Part shown: positions 1 through 11,609 of the stretch, in pieces
Position numbering within the stretch: position 1 is the first letter of the stretch
Layout of the letters: every line of letters begins with the position of its first letter
Assembly: GCA_936450465.1 (NCBI GenBank)
Contig: OW388296.1
Location: forward strand, 33,549,875 to 33,613,874
DNA length: 64,000 nucleotides
DNA from: Gibbula magus
Taxonomy: Eukaryota; Mollusca; Gastropoda; Trochida; Trochidae
Direction: 5' to 3'
Notes under the pieces: model-generated
Told to the model about the DNA's origin: nothing
Database searches by the model: none
Seen by the model: the letters and a program-made list of their open reading frames with translations, nothing else
Made by a program: the position numbers and the translations under genes

Positions 1-1390
1 TATGAGAAGTGTCACAAATACTGCTAATTAGACAAATACTAGTGATTATATGTTTTTACTAAGTTACAAACTTTAAATGCATATTTGTTTCATAAAACAT
101 CAAGTCGCATTTCTAAAGCACTTTAAAAAGTGCACGCTGATATAAAGCTTAACACTTTCCTTACGATAACTAGGAATAATTAATTGTCTCAATACAACGT
201 CATCAAGCAAACTAATTGAACCAATCTGAGACAACTGTATCCTGAGCTACCTGCTAATAGTTTACGTATGTATAAGTTATCAATGAAATTCTCTATACTT
301 CTTTTAGACAAATACTGACTCCGAGTAGAACACCCTGAACCTACCTTGATAACGTCCTGCTTGCAGCGCCACCTCTCGCCTGAGTACACTCAACAAGGAT
401 CAATTCACTGTTTGTTGTACGATTATTAGAAATTAAAATATCCACTATTGTTCTTTTTTTTTCTCGAATATTAATGCACATACCTTTTAATGTGGCATCG
501 ATTCGGAAACATAGTACTTAGTAGAGTATATAAAATATTTCTATTTCTCCAATGTTTTGTTCAAACTCAAAACATTTACTTACCAATGTCTTTTACATTC
601 ACTTTATTTTTTTGGATTTATGGATTTTTTAATTAAAGTAAACCAAGTATAAATTTAAAAATTCATTTGCTTACTTATTAGATTATGATTAAATTAAATA
701 CCAAGAAACTGTTATTCAGTTCAGAATCTCCTCCCGTTTACCAAATAAAATAGCAATTAAACTAACCTTAAAATAATAAATTTAATAATAAAAACAATAA
801 ATATATAGTTTAGTTTATGTAATCCTGAAATCACCAGTTAATCGGGGAAGCAAAGCATAACTTAACATTGATACATTTAAAATAGCATTATTTCGATGTT
901 ATAATTACTTAACTAACAAGCAATAGGTATAATAGTGTTGAAATGTTCTTTTTTTCAACAAATGAAACAAAAATATTGCATATATATAGCAACGCAATGA
1001 ATAGTGAAACCGCTGAAAATAATATTTTACGGACGCCTCTCTCAGTTTTAGAACTTATGATGCACACTGTTCCATGCTGTTGTTACGAAACCTTTGATGT
1101 CCGTGGGGACTCATCCATCTATTAGTATTTTAATCAGACTGATTAAAATTGACGAAAACAAACAGTTGCAATATGTTGGTCTACTTGCTATCTTTTTAAG
1201 GACGTTTATTGTTTTATGTATATTGATTTCATCTTGTCTTGTGTACAAAGTCACACGAATACAATGAACTGATTTCATCTTCTGTCAGCGAATGATATAT
1301 ATGTTGTTGTTTTGTATCAGGTTTGGTAAATATAAAGGCAATCATTAGGTACATGTATGTATATCTAGTTAGATTAATCATCTCACATTT
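1..1390. other. AT-rich non-coding stretch
   Basis: I see no convincing gene here. All open frames are short and have no recognisable protein signature. The only structured feature is a near-perfect palindrome at 1127-1149 (arms ATTTTAATCAG / CTGATTAAAAT around one base). Its half sequence matches the terminal repeat of the MITE at 58206-58408, so it may be a relic end of that family. Confidence 0.5.
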
Positions 1391-1560
1391 AAGAAATAGA
1401 TTTAATAATGTGTTTGTTCACTGGCCTATAAACGGTTTGAAAGGTGCAAGTTTAACTTGTATGAATGCCGGAGCTTGTCGACAACAATTTACAACAGTTT
1501 AATGTGAACTTTCAACCGTTTATAAGCCAGTGAACAAACACATTATTAAATCTATTTCTT
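1391..1560. repeat. Foldback element with ~50-bp arms
   Basis: The left arm (1391-1443) and right arm (1508-1560) are reverse complements with only a few mismatches, separated by about 64 bases. The stem begins AAGAAATAGATTTAATAATG and runs inward through a TTCACTGGC stretch. There is no coding capacity. This is the form of a small non-autonomous foldback DNA element; I did not find a clear target duplication, so the superfamily is unassigned. Confidence 0.75.
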
Positions 1561-3592
1561 ATAAATTCAAACTTTGCAATGTAAGCGATTTTTATTAGTA
1601 AATAAACTTTTGAAAATAAAAAAAATCTCAGTGTACAAAAAATATATAGTGCATAATAAAACAAATGTTTAGCTAGTCTTAGAGCAGGCGCTAAGCTCCG
1701 CTCACAAAAATACTTCATCACTTATGTGTCAACAAGCCCAAAACGTAGTTCACAGGAAATATGATTAAATCATTTACTGTTTGGTTCTAACATGTTATAT
1801 AATCCAACTTTCAATCAAACTTCAAAAGAAATTCACTCTGTAAGGTTTTTTAAAAGTTTAAGCAAGAAAAGAGCATATGGTAGCAGTGTCATAATTGCGC
1901 AATGATACAATGATAAAGTAGTCCCACAGGTTATTTTGTATAAACGTCAGAGTATGAAGGTTATCCTTTGTCAATGTGGCGATAATGATAATGTATACCG
2001 GGCACATGACCTTGATTAATCCAATCAGCAGAGAGCATATCGCTTAAATTTCAAAGTCTAAATTTATTGTTAGATACGACACATCATACATCTGTATACA
2101 CGATCGCAAACAAGCCCGGGAAAGCGTAAATTACAAAACTAGATTAAAATATAAATAAGAAGAAGAAGAAGAAGATAAATAGTTTATGTGTGTGTCACAT
2201 GCTAAAATTCCATACATAAAAACAAATTAAAACTGTATAATATAGCACCCGGCCATTAGGCCACATATAACTTTTTGTTAAAATTTTGCAGTCTCGTTAC
2301 TAGCCACGGTTCGGTGATTACAGAACGATGCTTTGCCGGTACTGTGTTCCCTCTATTTAAACAAAAGAGTTCCCCATACAGATGCATGTACCGGATTTAT
2401 CATAAAATGACAAAATAAAAAATTTACAAAATATTTTATTTACAAAAATCTTTTATTACATCCTTGTTTTGCAATAAATATGACATCAATAACAAAAGAA
2501 ACTAACATAAGCACTGTATGGTAATAATGTCATCTTTTGGCACACCTTCAGACACTTCTTGTGAAGTTTCTTATATATGTACTTTTGTCCAGCGTTGATC
2601 AAGTGATGACGGCCTCTGACCGTCTCAAAGTAACCCGAACCTTTTTTTTGCCAGTTATATACTGCCGATCGCGAACTGTCACGTTTTTTTTAATTTAAAC
2701 TTTTTGAAGAAAAATATATTAACTCAATGTCCAAATCATGTTTATAACAATTATAGGGGCACTTCAGTACCTAACACTATGAGCAAACTATTAACAACCA
2801 TAATTAATTGGAGAATTAAAAACCGGGGATACATGGAAGCGCATTTAGTGTTCTTCAACATTTGTATAATAAGGTGAAATCTGCAGTTGTAATTGAAGGG
2901 ACGAAACTCTCTGATTATTGTATCGGGTTAGACAGGGATGTGCACTTAGTCTTAGATTTATTTCTAAAGATATTCAAGGAAAGATTAATTGAAAGTTCCA
3001 AACAAGACTGGCATTCAGAACTTTCAGAAAAAGAGTCCTTACAATTTTATTTCACTATTAAATCATCATTTACCTTAATCTTAATAACATAAAATACCGG
3101 AAAGCACTACTAATTTTCCGAAACTCTTATAATCATCTAGGTATACAATGTATTTAAAACGATTTTATGATTATGAAAGTCCTAACTGTAAATGTATTTT
3201 TATGTAAAATAACCAAAGATGAAATCCATATTATGTTAATGAATCGAATTGTGAGTCAAACGGCCTTGAAAACAACACACTGTTGACTTGAATAATTATG
3301 TTATGAAGTATCGTTTGTAATTTCATTTGTTTTAAATGCGTCAACGTGATGTATAAAGGAATAATCAGAGAGAAAGGCGCTCTTAACTCATTTACGGTAA
3401 TCCCATGTTTCATAGCCAGCGATCATATTTAAGCTCTCCAGGCCATACCACAATAGACTCTATTTTTTGCAGTCCCGGTACTACCTAAAATATAATTTAC
3501 GCTTGACCGGGCCGACACCAAGTGATCATGACTATCGGTATTTACGTTGATGTTAGATTGTAGATTTGAACATTTAACAACAGTGATAACTA
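1561..3592. other. Non-coding, no gene seen
   Basis: AT-rich sequence with scattered short frames and no protein motif. There is a short AAG microsatellite at about 2158-2175. Nothing else is assignable. Confidence 0.45.
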
Positions 3593-4041
3593 AACTCACG
3601 TGCAAAAGAAACGTCCCAACATTATTTTTACATCTGTTCAAATACACATGGGGTGCTAAAATCGCTTTTTAAAGATGTTTTTGGCACACAATATTTGGTA
3701 TTTAAGTTTAAAACATTGAAAAAGTAGAAATTTAATTAATTAAAGATATCCTCGACATACATAACCTTCTTTGATTTCAATTTGATGACGCGTCATTACT
3801 GTAGGACGTCACAAAACAAGCAAAAACTGGCTTCTATCTCGTCTAGTTAAGGAGATTCTAAAAACGACAATTTCTTTAAACGTGTGTGTCTCAGAGTTAT
3901 GAATAGATAATGTTTTGAAAATTCATATTAAGTATTGTTGGGTTCTGAAGACATGATGTAACGCTGTTTCAGTCGCATTTATCGCCCGTCGATTGAAATA
4001 TCTTGTATTTTGTATGGGGACGTTTCTTTTGCACGTGAGTT
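3593..4041. mobile_element. Tc1/mariner-like MITE (449 bp, TA-flanked)
   Basis: Perfect ~25-bp terminal inverted repeats begin AACTCACGTGCAAAAGAAAC and are flanked on both sides by TA, the target duplication typical of Tc1/mariner transposition. The element has no transposase frame. The inner part of the repeat (CAAAAGAAACG) recurs in the terminal repeats of the elements at 15736-16275 and 20430-20948, so the three probably respond to related transposases. Confidence 0.78.
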
Positions 4042-5349
4042 TACGGATTGTTTCATGGTGACACCAACGGTTTATATGGATGAATATTCCAATGGTAATT
4101 ATAATCTTAAAAAGACTATGCTGTTGGATATTTGTACATTTTACAAGCAGGGGCCACTACATTTCATGTACACTTTGTACATGTATGTACAGGGATTATG
4201 GTGACAGTTCCCGTTTATATGGATAAACGTCCCAATGATAAACCTTAAAACCTGCGAAAACCGTATTGTTTTGTTTCTCTGTGATTGCATCTGTTTTGTT
4301 TGATGGTTAAAGGATAGATGCAATGACATATGGTCAAAAACGGATTCATTAAAATGGGATGTAAATTTGACAATGGCTCGATTTTGAACTTCTGAAATCG
4401 GTCCTTAAATTACAAAATGTACTTATATACGGCTTTTTAAAAAATCGTCTAATTTAGCGCCGGCGACCAGAATGAAAGTTTGCGGGGCGTGGCCCCTGAC
4501 GCGATGACATCTGAGACGTCACTGGAGTAATCTCGTAACAATAACATAATTTCGCAACATTTTGATTGTTATAATTTCACTAACAAATCTTCAATCAAAC
4601 AACCTTAATTTTCCATTTATCGAATGTTTAGATAAATTAGAATGTTTAGGTAATTCCGCAGATGACAATTACGTAAGTATTGCATAAACATGTGTTTTTG
4701 GCGATTTAACACACCACATATATCTAGCGGCAGTGATAACAATCATTTATTAATTAATGAGGCTCAACTGAGCGGGTCATAGACGACCCGTCGTCTGTGG
4801 TTAATCAGTCACGCCTTAATGATTCTTTTCAAAACGTTTCGCGGCGGTAATCGCGGTATTGTTAAAATGGGTAAATTAAAATCGTCTTATTAATCAATTG
4901 CAAGTGTATATTGTCTCGATTTAATGCTCAATTGATTCGGATATACAATTTACGTAGAGGTTATAATATTGAGAAAAAATAATTTCACCGGATCTTTAAT
5001 AATGTGATGATGATACCCGCTGAAACCTCAACAAAACACTAACCAGAAGAAGAAATTTTAATACAGTAGGAACAGTGTTTAGCTGTAAATGGCTGTCACC
5101 TTATATACTTAGACTGTGAACAAAATAAAATGAAAATAAACAAAATTAAAAGGAGCCCTTTTTTATGAAAATTCCATTTCTTACTGTCATCTTTTCAATA
5201 TTTAATAAAATGGTGATATTTTCAGAATAAATACTTTTTTCATAGTCTGAGTGTAATACTTCCTTTTATTACCTACGAGGGCAATCATATCGGGGTTCAT
5301 ATTTTTCATACGATGCCCTAGGGCAACATATCACTTTGTCATGTTGACG
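4042..5349. other. Non-coding with degenerate internal duplication
   Basis: No gene is visible. A stretch beginning ATGGTGACA at about 4054 recurs with many changes at about 4198 (both continue to GTTTATATGGAT), an old tandem duplication of roughly 144 bp. The rest is featureless AT-rich sequence leading to the upstream region of the first cyclase gene. Confidence 0.4.
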
Positions 5350-5377
5350 TGACGTCATAAACAATGCTATGACGTCA
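5350..5377. promoter_or_regulatory. Paired CRE-like palindromes
   Basis: The octamer TGACGTCA occurs at 5350-5357 and again at 5370-5377, 20 bases apart, about 370 bases upstream of the predicted promoter of the first cyclase gene. This is the consensus cAMP response element bound by CREB/ATF bZIP proteins. A similar pair of GACGTCA motifs lies near 41870-41895, so the pair may belong to a dispersed repeat rather than be a purpose-built enhancer. Confidence 0.35.
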
Positions 5378-5500
5378 CTTTTCGTCCATGACGTTGCGTT
5401 CTAAATGCGTGACGGCGGGTCGCCAGCCTATGGTTGAAAGTGGATTTTAGCGTGTTTTCGTTAATATTACGACTTCGGTAATAAACAGAATATTTTATTC

Positions 5501-5620
5501 GTGTCTATGTCATACTATGTTTACGACACTCGTGCCTGAATATCGGTATATCCCTCGCTCTCGCTCGGGGAATACTAATATTCAGGGACTCGTGTCGTAA
5601 ACATAGTATGACATAGACAC
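5501..5620. repeat. 120-bp foldback upstream of cyclase gene A
   Basis: Arms of about 43 bases starting GTGTCTATGTCATACTATGT pair with the reverse complement ending at 5620. The outer 29 bases match perfectly. The loop holds CTCGCTCTCGCTCGG. It sits about 130 bases upstream of a TATA box and could extrude as a hairpin or be a MITE relic. Confidence 0.75.
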
Positions 5621-5747
5621 TCATATAATATCCTCTATGTACCTTCTACGTGGATGTACGTGTTACGCATCCCTGTTATTCCTCTTAACATAAACACGAC
5701 TCAGCTGGTAGCAGATCTAGAGCAAGGTATAGTATAATGGTCTACTC

Positions 5748-5840
5748 TATAAATACTCTCTCTGTAACATAAATAACTTACAGACAGAACCCAGTCGGAG
5801 TAGGAGCAGAGGTCAAACAGAACCAGTACAAGGGCACTGG
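5748..5840 (+). promoter_or_regulatory. Predicted promoter and 5' UTR exon of cyclase gene A
   Basis: A TATA box (TATAAATA, 5748-5755) is followed about 30 bases later by a candidate transcription start near 5780. A consensus donor (GG|GTAAGT, GT at 5841) would end a non-coding exon of about 60 bases. The partner acceptor TTTTGCAG ends at 6490, seven bases before the start codon. All three paralogues have such an acceptor just upstream of their ATG, which supports a non-coding first exon. Exact start and donor are inferred. Confidence 0.45.
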
Positions 5841-6173
5841 GTAAGTCGGATTTTTTTCTCCGTGTTTCTAATTGAAATGTTTCAGTGTAATTCTATTGTT
5901 ATGATTGTAAATAATCAAACTAATTAAGCATGTATGTAAAACTTATAGTAAGTAAAAATAACTTTTGGTATTTGGTTGATATTGCCACTGTCAAGCTACG
6001 TGTGTAAATATATACACTATGTACATGTACATATAATGTATGTCAATATGTGAATTGGTAAAATTTGAACCAAATTTGATTTAGTATGACTCGTTTTGAG
6101 AGAAAATGCACAGGGTTCAATTGTGAAAAGGGACAGAGACATTAAGGGAAATATACATAGCGAAACATCTAAT

Positions 6174-6312
<139 letters not shown>

Positions 6313-6496
6313 CCCTCCCTACCTTCCTTCCTTCCTTTTTCTAAGGGTGATAATAAAAAAAAGTAAGTCCTATGAACGAGTGGGTTACAATTCATCCATA
6401 AATTAGTTTCCGAAGAGAAATAATTAATGAATTCGTATGACAATAAACTGTGGATTGTATTAGTTTCTGAACTATGCGTTGATTTTGCAGATAAAC

Positions 6497-8564
6497 ATGG
6501 CTACCAGCCTCATTTTGATTCTTGCTGTCTGTCTGAGCCTCGTTCTGGCTGACATCAAGTTGATTGATCTCTCTCACGAGCTTGGCACCAAGTCCATCTA
6601 CTGGCCAGAAAATCCACCATTCAACTTTTCACTCGCGTTCAGAACACAAATCAGTCCAGGAGTTATGTACGTTTTACTTACTTGATTCGTTGACAATGAT
6701 ATATATTCAAATTCATTATCATTGCAGGATACTTTTTATAGATGATCAACTTCTTTATTTTACAATAGCCTTTGTAAAATTAAGAAGTTGATCATCCATA
6801 AAATATGTTTGTCGCTCCATTACACCAACTTCTAGAATGCTTCTCAAACAGTTTAGTTATTAGTAGAGAGGACTTCGGCCCATGCTATAGGCATATGACA
6901 TTTACAGAAAACCATTAAAAACTTTATCATTACGTATGATGGTCTCGCATACTCTAGATTAAAAACTAATTATTTTGTTATTAATTAATTAATAACTACC
7001 ATAACGTTCATTTTGAATATCCAATTTACATCCATATGTATAAATCCCTTAAATATACATCCATTGAGTTTCATAACATTTTATTTGATTTAATATGTTC
7101 CAACTCACCATTTGTTTTGTTTAAAATACAAATAAATTCACTCAGCTTGCATATTCATCCCCAAACGCAAAATATAGCATAATTACTAGTTTCCGATAAA
7201 TATCGAGTAGCATCTTTATGCATGTGGAGAAACCGAAAGTGCACGTCCCATTTACATGCACAGTAGTTAGATGACCTATCCAACATTATCAACCCAATTT
7301 TGTCATTTTGTCTGTTATAAATAGCATTCCCAAATTACGTTTGACTCATTGGCACGCGTCAATCGCGATGCATTGTCCGGTTTTCGATCAGAAATCATTA
7401 CTTCTACCTTATACTTATATATACTTATACTATATCGACTATGATAAAAATGGTACTTTTCGATGAAAGTGGGTACTTCCCGATAAAGTACCACCATTTA
7501 TAACATTTGGAATATGTGACCCCCAACAACACAATGGATGGACATGTAAGATCTTTGAGGTGAGGTGAGGTGAGCTTTCACGAGTATTTCACTTATATCG
7601 CGGCTGCTAGTATTATGGCAGGGAAACAGCCAGCAGCGTCATGCAGCTACTTAAGATCTTTGAGAATGTGATATAACATAATTGTTGAGGTTTATTGTCT
7701 TCACATATATCAGACCAATGAAAACGATGCATTGCATACGCCAACCAAAGTGGCTTGCACCGAAGTATCCAGATCAAGTACGGCCATTTGTGTCCATGCA
7801 TTCTAACATAGCTGAACTTATAAAGAAACTATGAATTCAGGTTTTGTTTACAACAATCTTTTATTTCCTATCATAGTTGAATATCTTTTTCCAGGGCAGA
7901 ATCGAACTACTTCCAGACGTCCGAACACAGCGGAACACACATGGACGCGCCAAGGCACTTCTGTCCATCTGGAAAACAGGTGCACGAAATCACTCTGGAT
8001 AAACTATCCGGGCCTGGAGTAGTCCTCGACTTCGAGAGCTACGCTGACAAAAATGTCGACTTCGAGATAACCGTGGATCATATAGAAAATTGGGAAAGGG
8101 AAAATGGAGAAATTCCGTCGGGTGCAATTGTCATCATGAAGTTTGGCTGGAACAAATATTGGCAAAATTGGAACAAAGTCTTCCAAACCAAGAACATAGA
8201 TGATTTGCAGTCATTTCATTGGCCAGGCCTCGCCCCCGACGCCGGTGATTGGCTAGCTGTGAATAGACAAATCCGTGCTGTGGGAACGGACACCCCGTCC
8301 CCAGATTTGGGACAAGCCAAAGGTTATGGTGTCCATGTGAAGCTTCTTTGTAACCATGGAGTGATCATCCTTGAAAATGTCGGGAACATTGACGCACTTC
8401 CGGTAACCGGAAGTCATGTATTCATTGGCGCAATCAAACTGGAATACGGCAGCGGAACTCCAGTGCGGCTCTTTGCAACCATAGGTTCCGGTTGCGGAAG
8501 GGTTTGGACTCAACATGTGATTGTGATTATTTTCAGCATGTTCAGTCTTTATGGCCTGTTGTAA
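6497..8564 (+). CDS. Secreted cyclase-family hydrolase, gene A (279 aa, two coding exons)
   Basis: Coding exons are 6497-6666 and 7895-8564. The donor (AT|GTACGT) and acceptor (TTTTCCAG) give one phase-2 intron and an uninterrupted frame of 279 codons. The product belongs to the cyclase family (kynurenine formamidase / isatin hydrolase fold), metal-dependent amide hydrolases. A signal peptide spans about residues 1-18 (cleavage near LVLA/DIKL). The DLSH motif is at 24-27. The metal and catalytic residues of HSGTHMDAPRH are H68, H72, D74 and H78. Further conserved motifs are GTDTPSPD and ENVGNIDALP. A C-terminal hydrophobic tail after GSG resembles a GPI-anchor signal, implying an extracellular, membrane-tethered enzyme. 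An in-frame ATG at 6479 was not used because the splice acceptor overlaps it. The true substrate is unknown. The intron carries a foldback, a MITE and a SINE. Confidence 0.88.
6733..6803. repeat. Intronic foldback
   Basis: Inverted arms of about 30 bases containing GATGATCAACTTCTT and its complement are separated by a loop of about 6 bases. It lies 66 bases inside the gene A coding intron. Splice sites are unaffected. Confidence 0.75.
7048..7541 (-). mobile_element. TTAA-type MITE copy in gene A intron
   Basis: The left end TTAAATATACATCCATTGAG and the right end containing CACAATGGATG are inverted relative to each other. Its interior matches, in reverse orientation, the element at 10475-11563 (shared stretches around AACCCAAT, TCGATCAGAAAT and TTCATCCCC). 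Right-end details are diverged, so the limits are approximate. Confidence 0.6.
7560..7651 (-). mobile_element. Truncated SINE with 13-bp target duplication
   Basis: The 92-bp insert begins with GTGAGGTGAGGTGAG and matches the 3' half of the full SINE at about 40770-41043 (shared CACGGCTGCTAGTATTATGG-type block). It is bracketed by TAAGATCTTTGAG at 7547-7559 and 7652-7664, a target-site duplication made by LINE machinery. It landed at the edge of the preceding MITE. Confidence 0.8.
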
Positions 8565-9262
8565 TTGTTGTTTTCTTGAATCAGTTTGTTTGTTGTTATC
8601 GAAATCCATCTGCAATATTATCCTTTCATATTTCATATCGCAGCACAATGTAGCACAAGTAATTTTAATAATTACCAAAATGTATGTGTCCAATTGTACC
8701 GTAGTGTAGAACTATATATATATTTAAACTGATACACATTGATTTTAAATGCAACGTAGTACAATGCACATCGACTTTAAAAACAGTATACACGTAGTAC
8801 ACTTTAAATACATCCCTAGTTCAATGAAATAAGATCCCTAATCAAGTTTAAACGCAATTTTATACACATGATTTTCAAACGAAATGTAAAACAATATTTA
8901 GATGCAATGTAGTAAAATAACGTAATAACGGAATTCTTAATGCAAAATACAACGATACAATTCAATTCGAAACCTCATATATTGCGATGAAAAATAGGTT
9001 CAAATTTCAATGAAGTATGACACAAATCGATTCGAGAAATGTTGCATAATATAAACCCATTCTCAGTACAATGTAAGTTACGTACTGTTCCATATATATC
9101 ATTTCCAAACGAAATGTAGTACATAAAAATCGATTCTTAACAAGCGTGATACAACCGCAATATTGCTTCGTACGCGTTTTGTACCCGATGTTTATGATAC
9201 ACCTATTAATATCTATGACGTGAGATATGTTGTAGCTCTTCTACCAATTGTACCACTCGATG
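8565..9262. other. Downstream region of gene A with degenerate short repeats
   Basis: There is no coding signal. Between about 8645 and 9150 the sequence repeatedly revisits variants of AATGTAGTACAAT followed by ATCGATT- or ATCGACTT-like strings at irregular 40-100 base spacing, suggesting an old, decayed tandem repeat. No clear polyadenylation signal is near the stop codon. Confidence 0.4.
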
Positions 9263-9356
9263 CATCCTCGGTTACCCAGGGTTTTATATATGCTCCGTTA
9301 CTCTCCAAAAGTGGAGAGTAACGGAGCTTATATAAAACCCTGGGTAACCGAGGATG
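9263..9356. mobile_element. MULE-like hairpin derivative (94 bp)
   Basis: A nearly perfect palindrome whose arms start CATCCTCGGTTACCCAGGGT and meet at a 4-base loop. The arms are the terminal repeats of the longer element at 13959-14222 without its middle. The flanks CACTCGATG and CACTCGATA form an 8-of-9 target duplication, as expected for Mutator-like elements. Confidence 0.8.
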
Positions 9357-9564
9357 CACTCGATAATACTAGTTGTGTTATGATCCATTGCCATGACAAC
9401 GGTGAACACAACTGCATCTGTAAGTGAGTTTTCGTTTGTATTTGGCAATAAACGTAGATTCATGTTGATTTGCTGTTTATGATTCGCATGTTAATTGGAA
9501 GATGACATATGACAATATGACAAGGTTTAAAAAAAACAACCAATCAAGTTGTCAAATATCTTAA

Positions 9565-9911
9565 AGGGGCAGTAGCTGAAATAAGTCGATGAAATTTATT
9601 TGATAAATAATGTTAACAATAGTCAAACACTATTCTCTCTTTGTAATATCAAGTTAATAAATGAATGTACACGGTTCCGTACATAGCCATTGGTATAGTT
9701 TTGTCATTCGAAAAAATAGCATGTATTCACAATAAAATGGCCGCCATGCAATTATAGCTTTATACGCAATACCGTTATATTCCACTACATATAATTGGTT
9801 TGTGTAATAAGATGTTTTACTCTCTAAAGTAAATATAAATGACATAAGCTATCATTATAAATGGGAAATTTTAAAGAATACAATTTGGGGGGAAAACGTG
9901 CTACTGCCCCT
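9565..9911. mobile_element. TTAA-flanked MITE (347 bp)
   Basis: Terminal inverted repeats AGGGGCAGTAGC / GCTACTGCCCCT are flanked on each side by TTAA (9561-9564 and 9912-9915), the target used by piggyBac-type transposases. No transposase is encoded. The ends resemble those of the AGGCGCTGTAGCACG family at 13242 and 57856. Confidence 0.8.
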
Positions 9912-9915
9912 TTAA

Positions 9916-10470
9916 AGTCCTGTTCACCCTTTCAAATCACCGTGTTAAATGTTTCCGCCTCAAGATTTACCTTGTTCAACATCACTTTGAAGACCAAATG
10001 CTGTGGGAAGAAGACTCTGGGCAGTGAGTGGAGTATGCTGGTCGTTGTAACGCTCGTTAAAAGTGAGCAATTACTTTTAGATTGCTTATTGAATTATGAA
10101 AATTTTAAATTAACGACATACACATGCTGTTAATAAATTTATTGACATAAACAATAAAGATTATGTGTATATAGATTTAAATCTCCCTATTGATGTTAGT
10201 TACTACAAAATAAATTGCGAGTAAATCAACTGTGTAAATATTACAATTCGATCTAAACCGAAGGTGGTCTAACAAATTAATCTTACAGGTAATAATTAAC
10301 GCACTTTAACCCATTATAGCCATATCTATTCGAGATTATGTGGGTTTAACATTGGAATGAGGGACGGTTTCCGTTATCAATAACACAGAAAGTGCAAAAA
10401 AGTTTATCACTGATCACATGATGGTACGAGTAAGGGTATTATTGGATATTTTTCTGAATATAGATACACA
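9916..10470. other. Non-coding, no gene seen
   Basis: AT-rich sequence between two TTAA-type MITEs. Short frames show no protein signature. Confidence 0.45.
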
Positions 10471-10474
10471 TTAA

Positions 10475-11563
10475 AGGTACATCCATTGTGTTGTTTGGGG
10501 TCACATTTGCCAAACATTATAAATTGTGTTATTTCATCGAGTACTGACTGTTGCCGAAAATTGCCATTTCGATTACAGTCGAATCAGTATACCAACGATA
10601 TAAAGGTAAAAGTAGCGATTTCTGATCGAAAACCAGACAATGCACCGAGTGTGGCGCGCGTCAATTGGTCAAAGGTAATATGGGAAACAGGGAGTAGAGA
10701 ACATAAACTTATTTATCAGTGAATTTAAACAAAGAATGCAAGATGTATCAATATCAGATTGGTTTGCTTCAATAGATAAGATATCTAAACTCCAAAACTA
10801 CAAAAGCTTTAAGAATAGATTCGAAACCGAAGTCTATATAAAGTCACTAAGTATAAATAAATTCAGAAGTACTTATGCTAATTTCCGATGTGGTACACTC
10901 CCGCTTGAAATAGAAACTGGCAGGATGAATGGCATAGAACGTAAGGATAGATTATGCAGACTATGTAAATCAGGGGAAATAGAGGATGAATATCATTTTT
11001 TACTTATTTGTAAACCACTTACAGACATCAGAAAACAATACATAAATGTCACAGCAACCTCCAAACAACAGTTCATTGATTTGATGTCAAATCATAATAA
11101 AGAAATCATTAGGAAGTTGTCTATGTATATATACCATGCAATGATATTTCGAAATACTCTTATTCAATAAGCACAATTCTTGTTTTGTATACGCATGTGC
11201 AGAATGTTATAATGTTATAATAACATTGTATTCTATGTTGTTATAGGCCGTAGGCCTAAATATCAACCGCAATAAAGAACTTAACTTGACTTGACTTGAC
11301 AAGAGACAAATAGACAACTTTGGGTTGATAATGTTCATCAGGTCTTATAATTACTGTGCATGTAAATGAAACCTGTAGATTAGGTTTCTGCTCATGCTAA
11401 TGATGTTGCTCAATTTTAATTGATACTAGTAATTATTATACATTTGGCGATAGGGGATGAATATGCAAGTTGAGTGAAATTATTTGAACTGAAATCAGCA
11501 CATATCGTATGTTGTCACGTATTAAAACAAAATAAAATTTTGTGAAACACAATGGATGCATCT
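10475..11563 (+). mobile_element. TTAA-flanked MITE interrupted by a LINE 3' end
   Basis: The ends AGGTACATCCATTGTGTT and its imperfect complement (CACAATGGATGCATCT) lie next to TTAA at 10471-10474 and 11564-11567. Without the LINE fragment at about 10690-11305 it would be about 470 bp. An inverted copy lies at about 7048-7541, and aligning the two shows where the LINE entered: after a GGGAAACAG stretch and before GACAAATAGACAAC. Confidence 0.72.
10690..11305 (+). mobile_element. 5'-truncated LINE insertion, (TTGAC)n tail
   Basis: The insert holds an open frame at 10736-11170 encoding a C-terminal retrotransposon segment. It contains RLCRLCKSGEIEDEYHFLLIC, a C-x2-C-x8-H-x4-C zinc-binding arrangement common after the reverse transcriptase of CR1/L2-like LINEs. 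It ends with about three TTGAC repeats (11285-11300), a typical simple-repeat 3' tail. It lacks endonuclease and polymerase and is dead on arrival. Confidence 0.72.
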
Positions 11564-11609
11564 TTAAGTCAAGTATGCGATGGTTACTAGAGTTAGTCAG
11601 TTGATGGGT

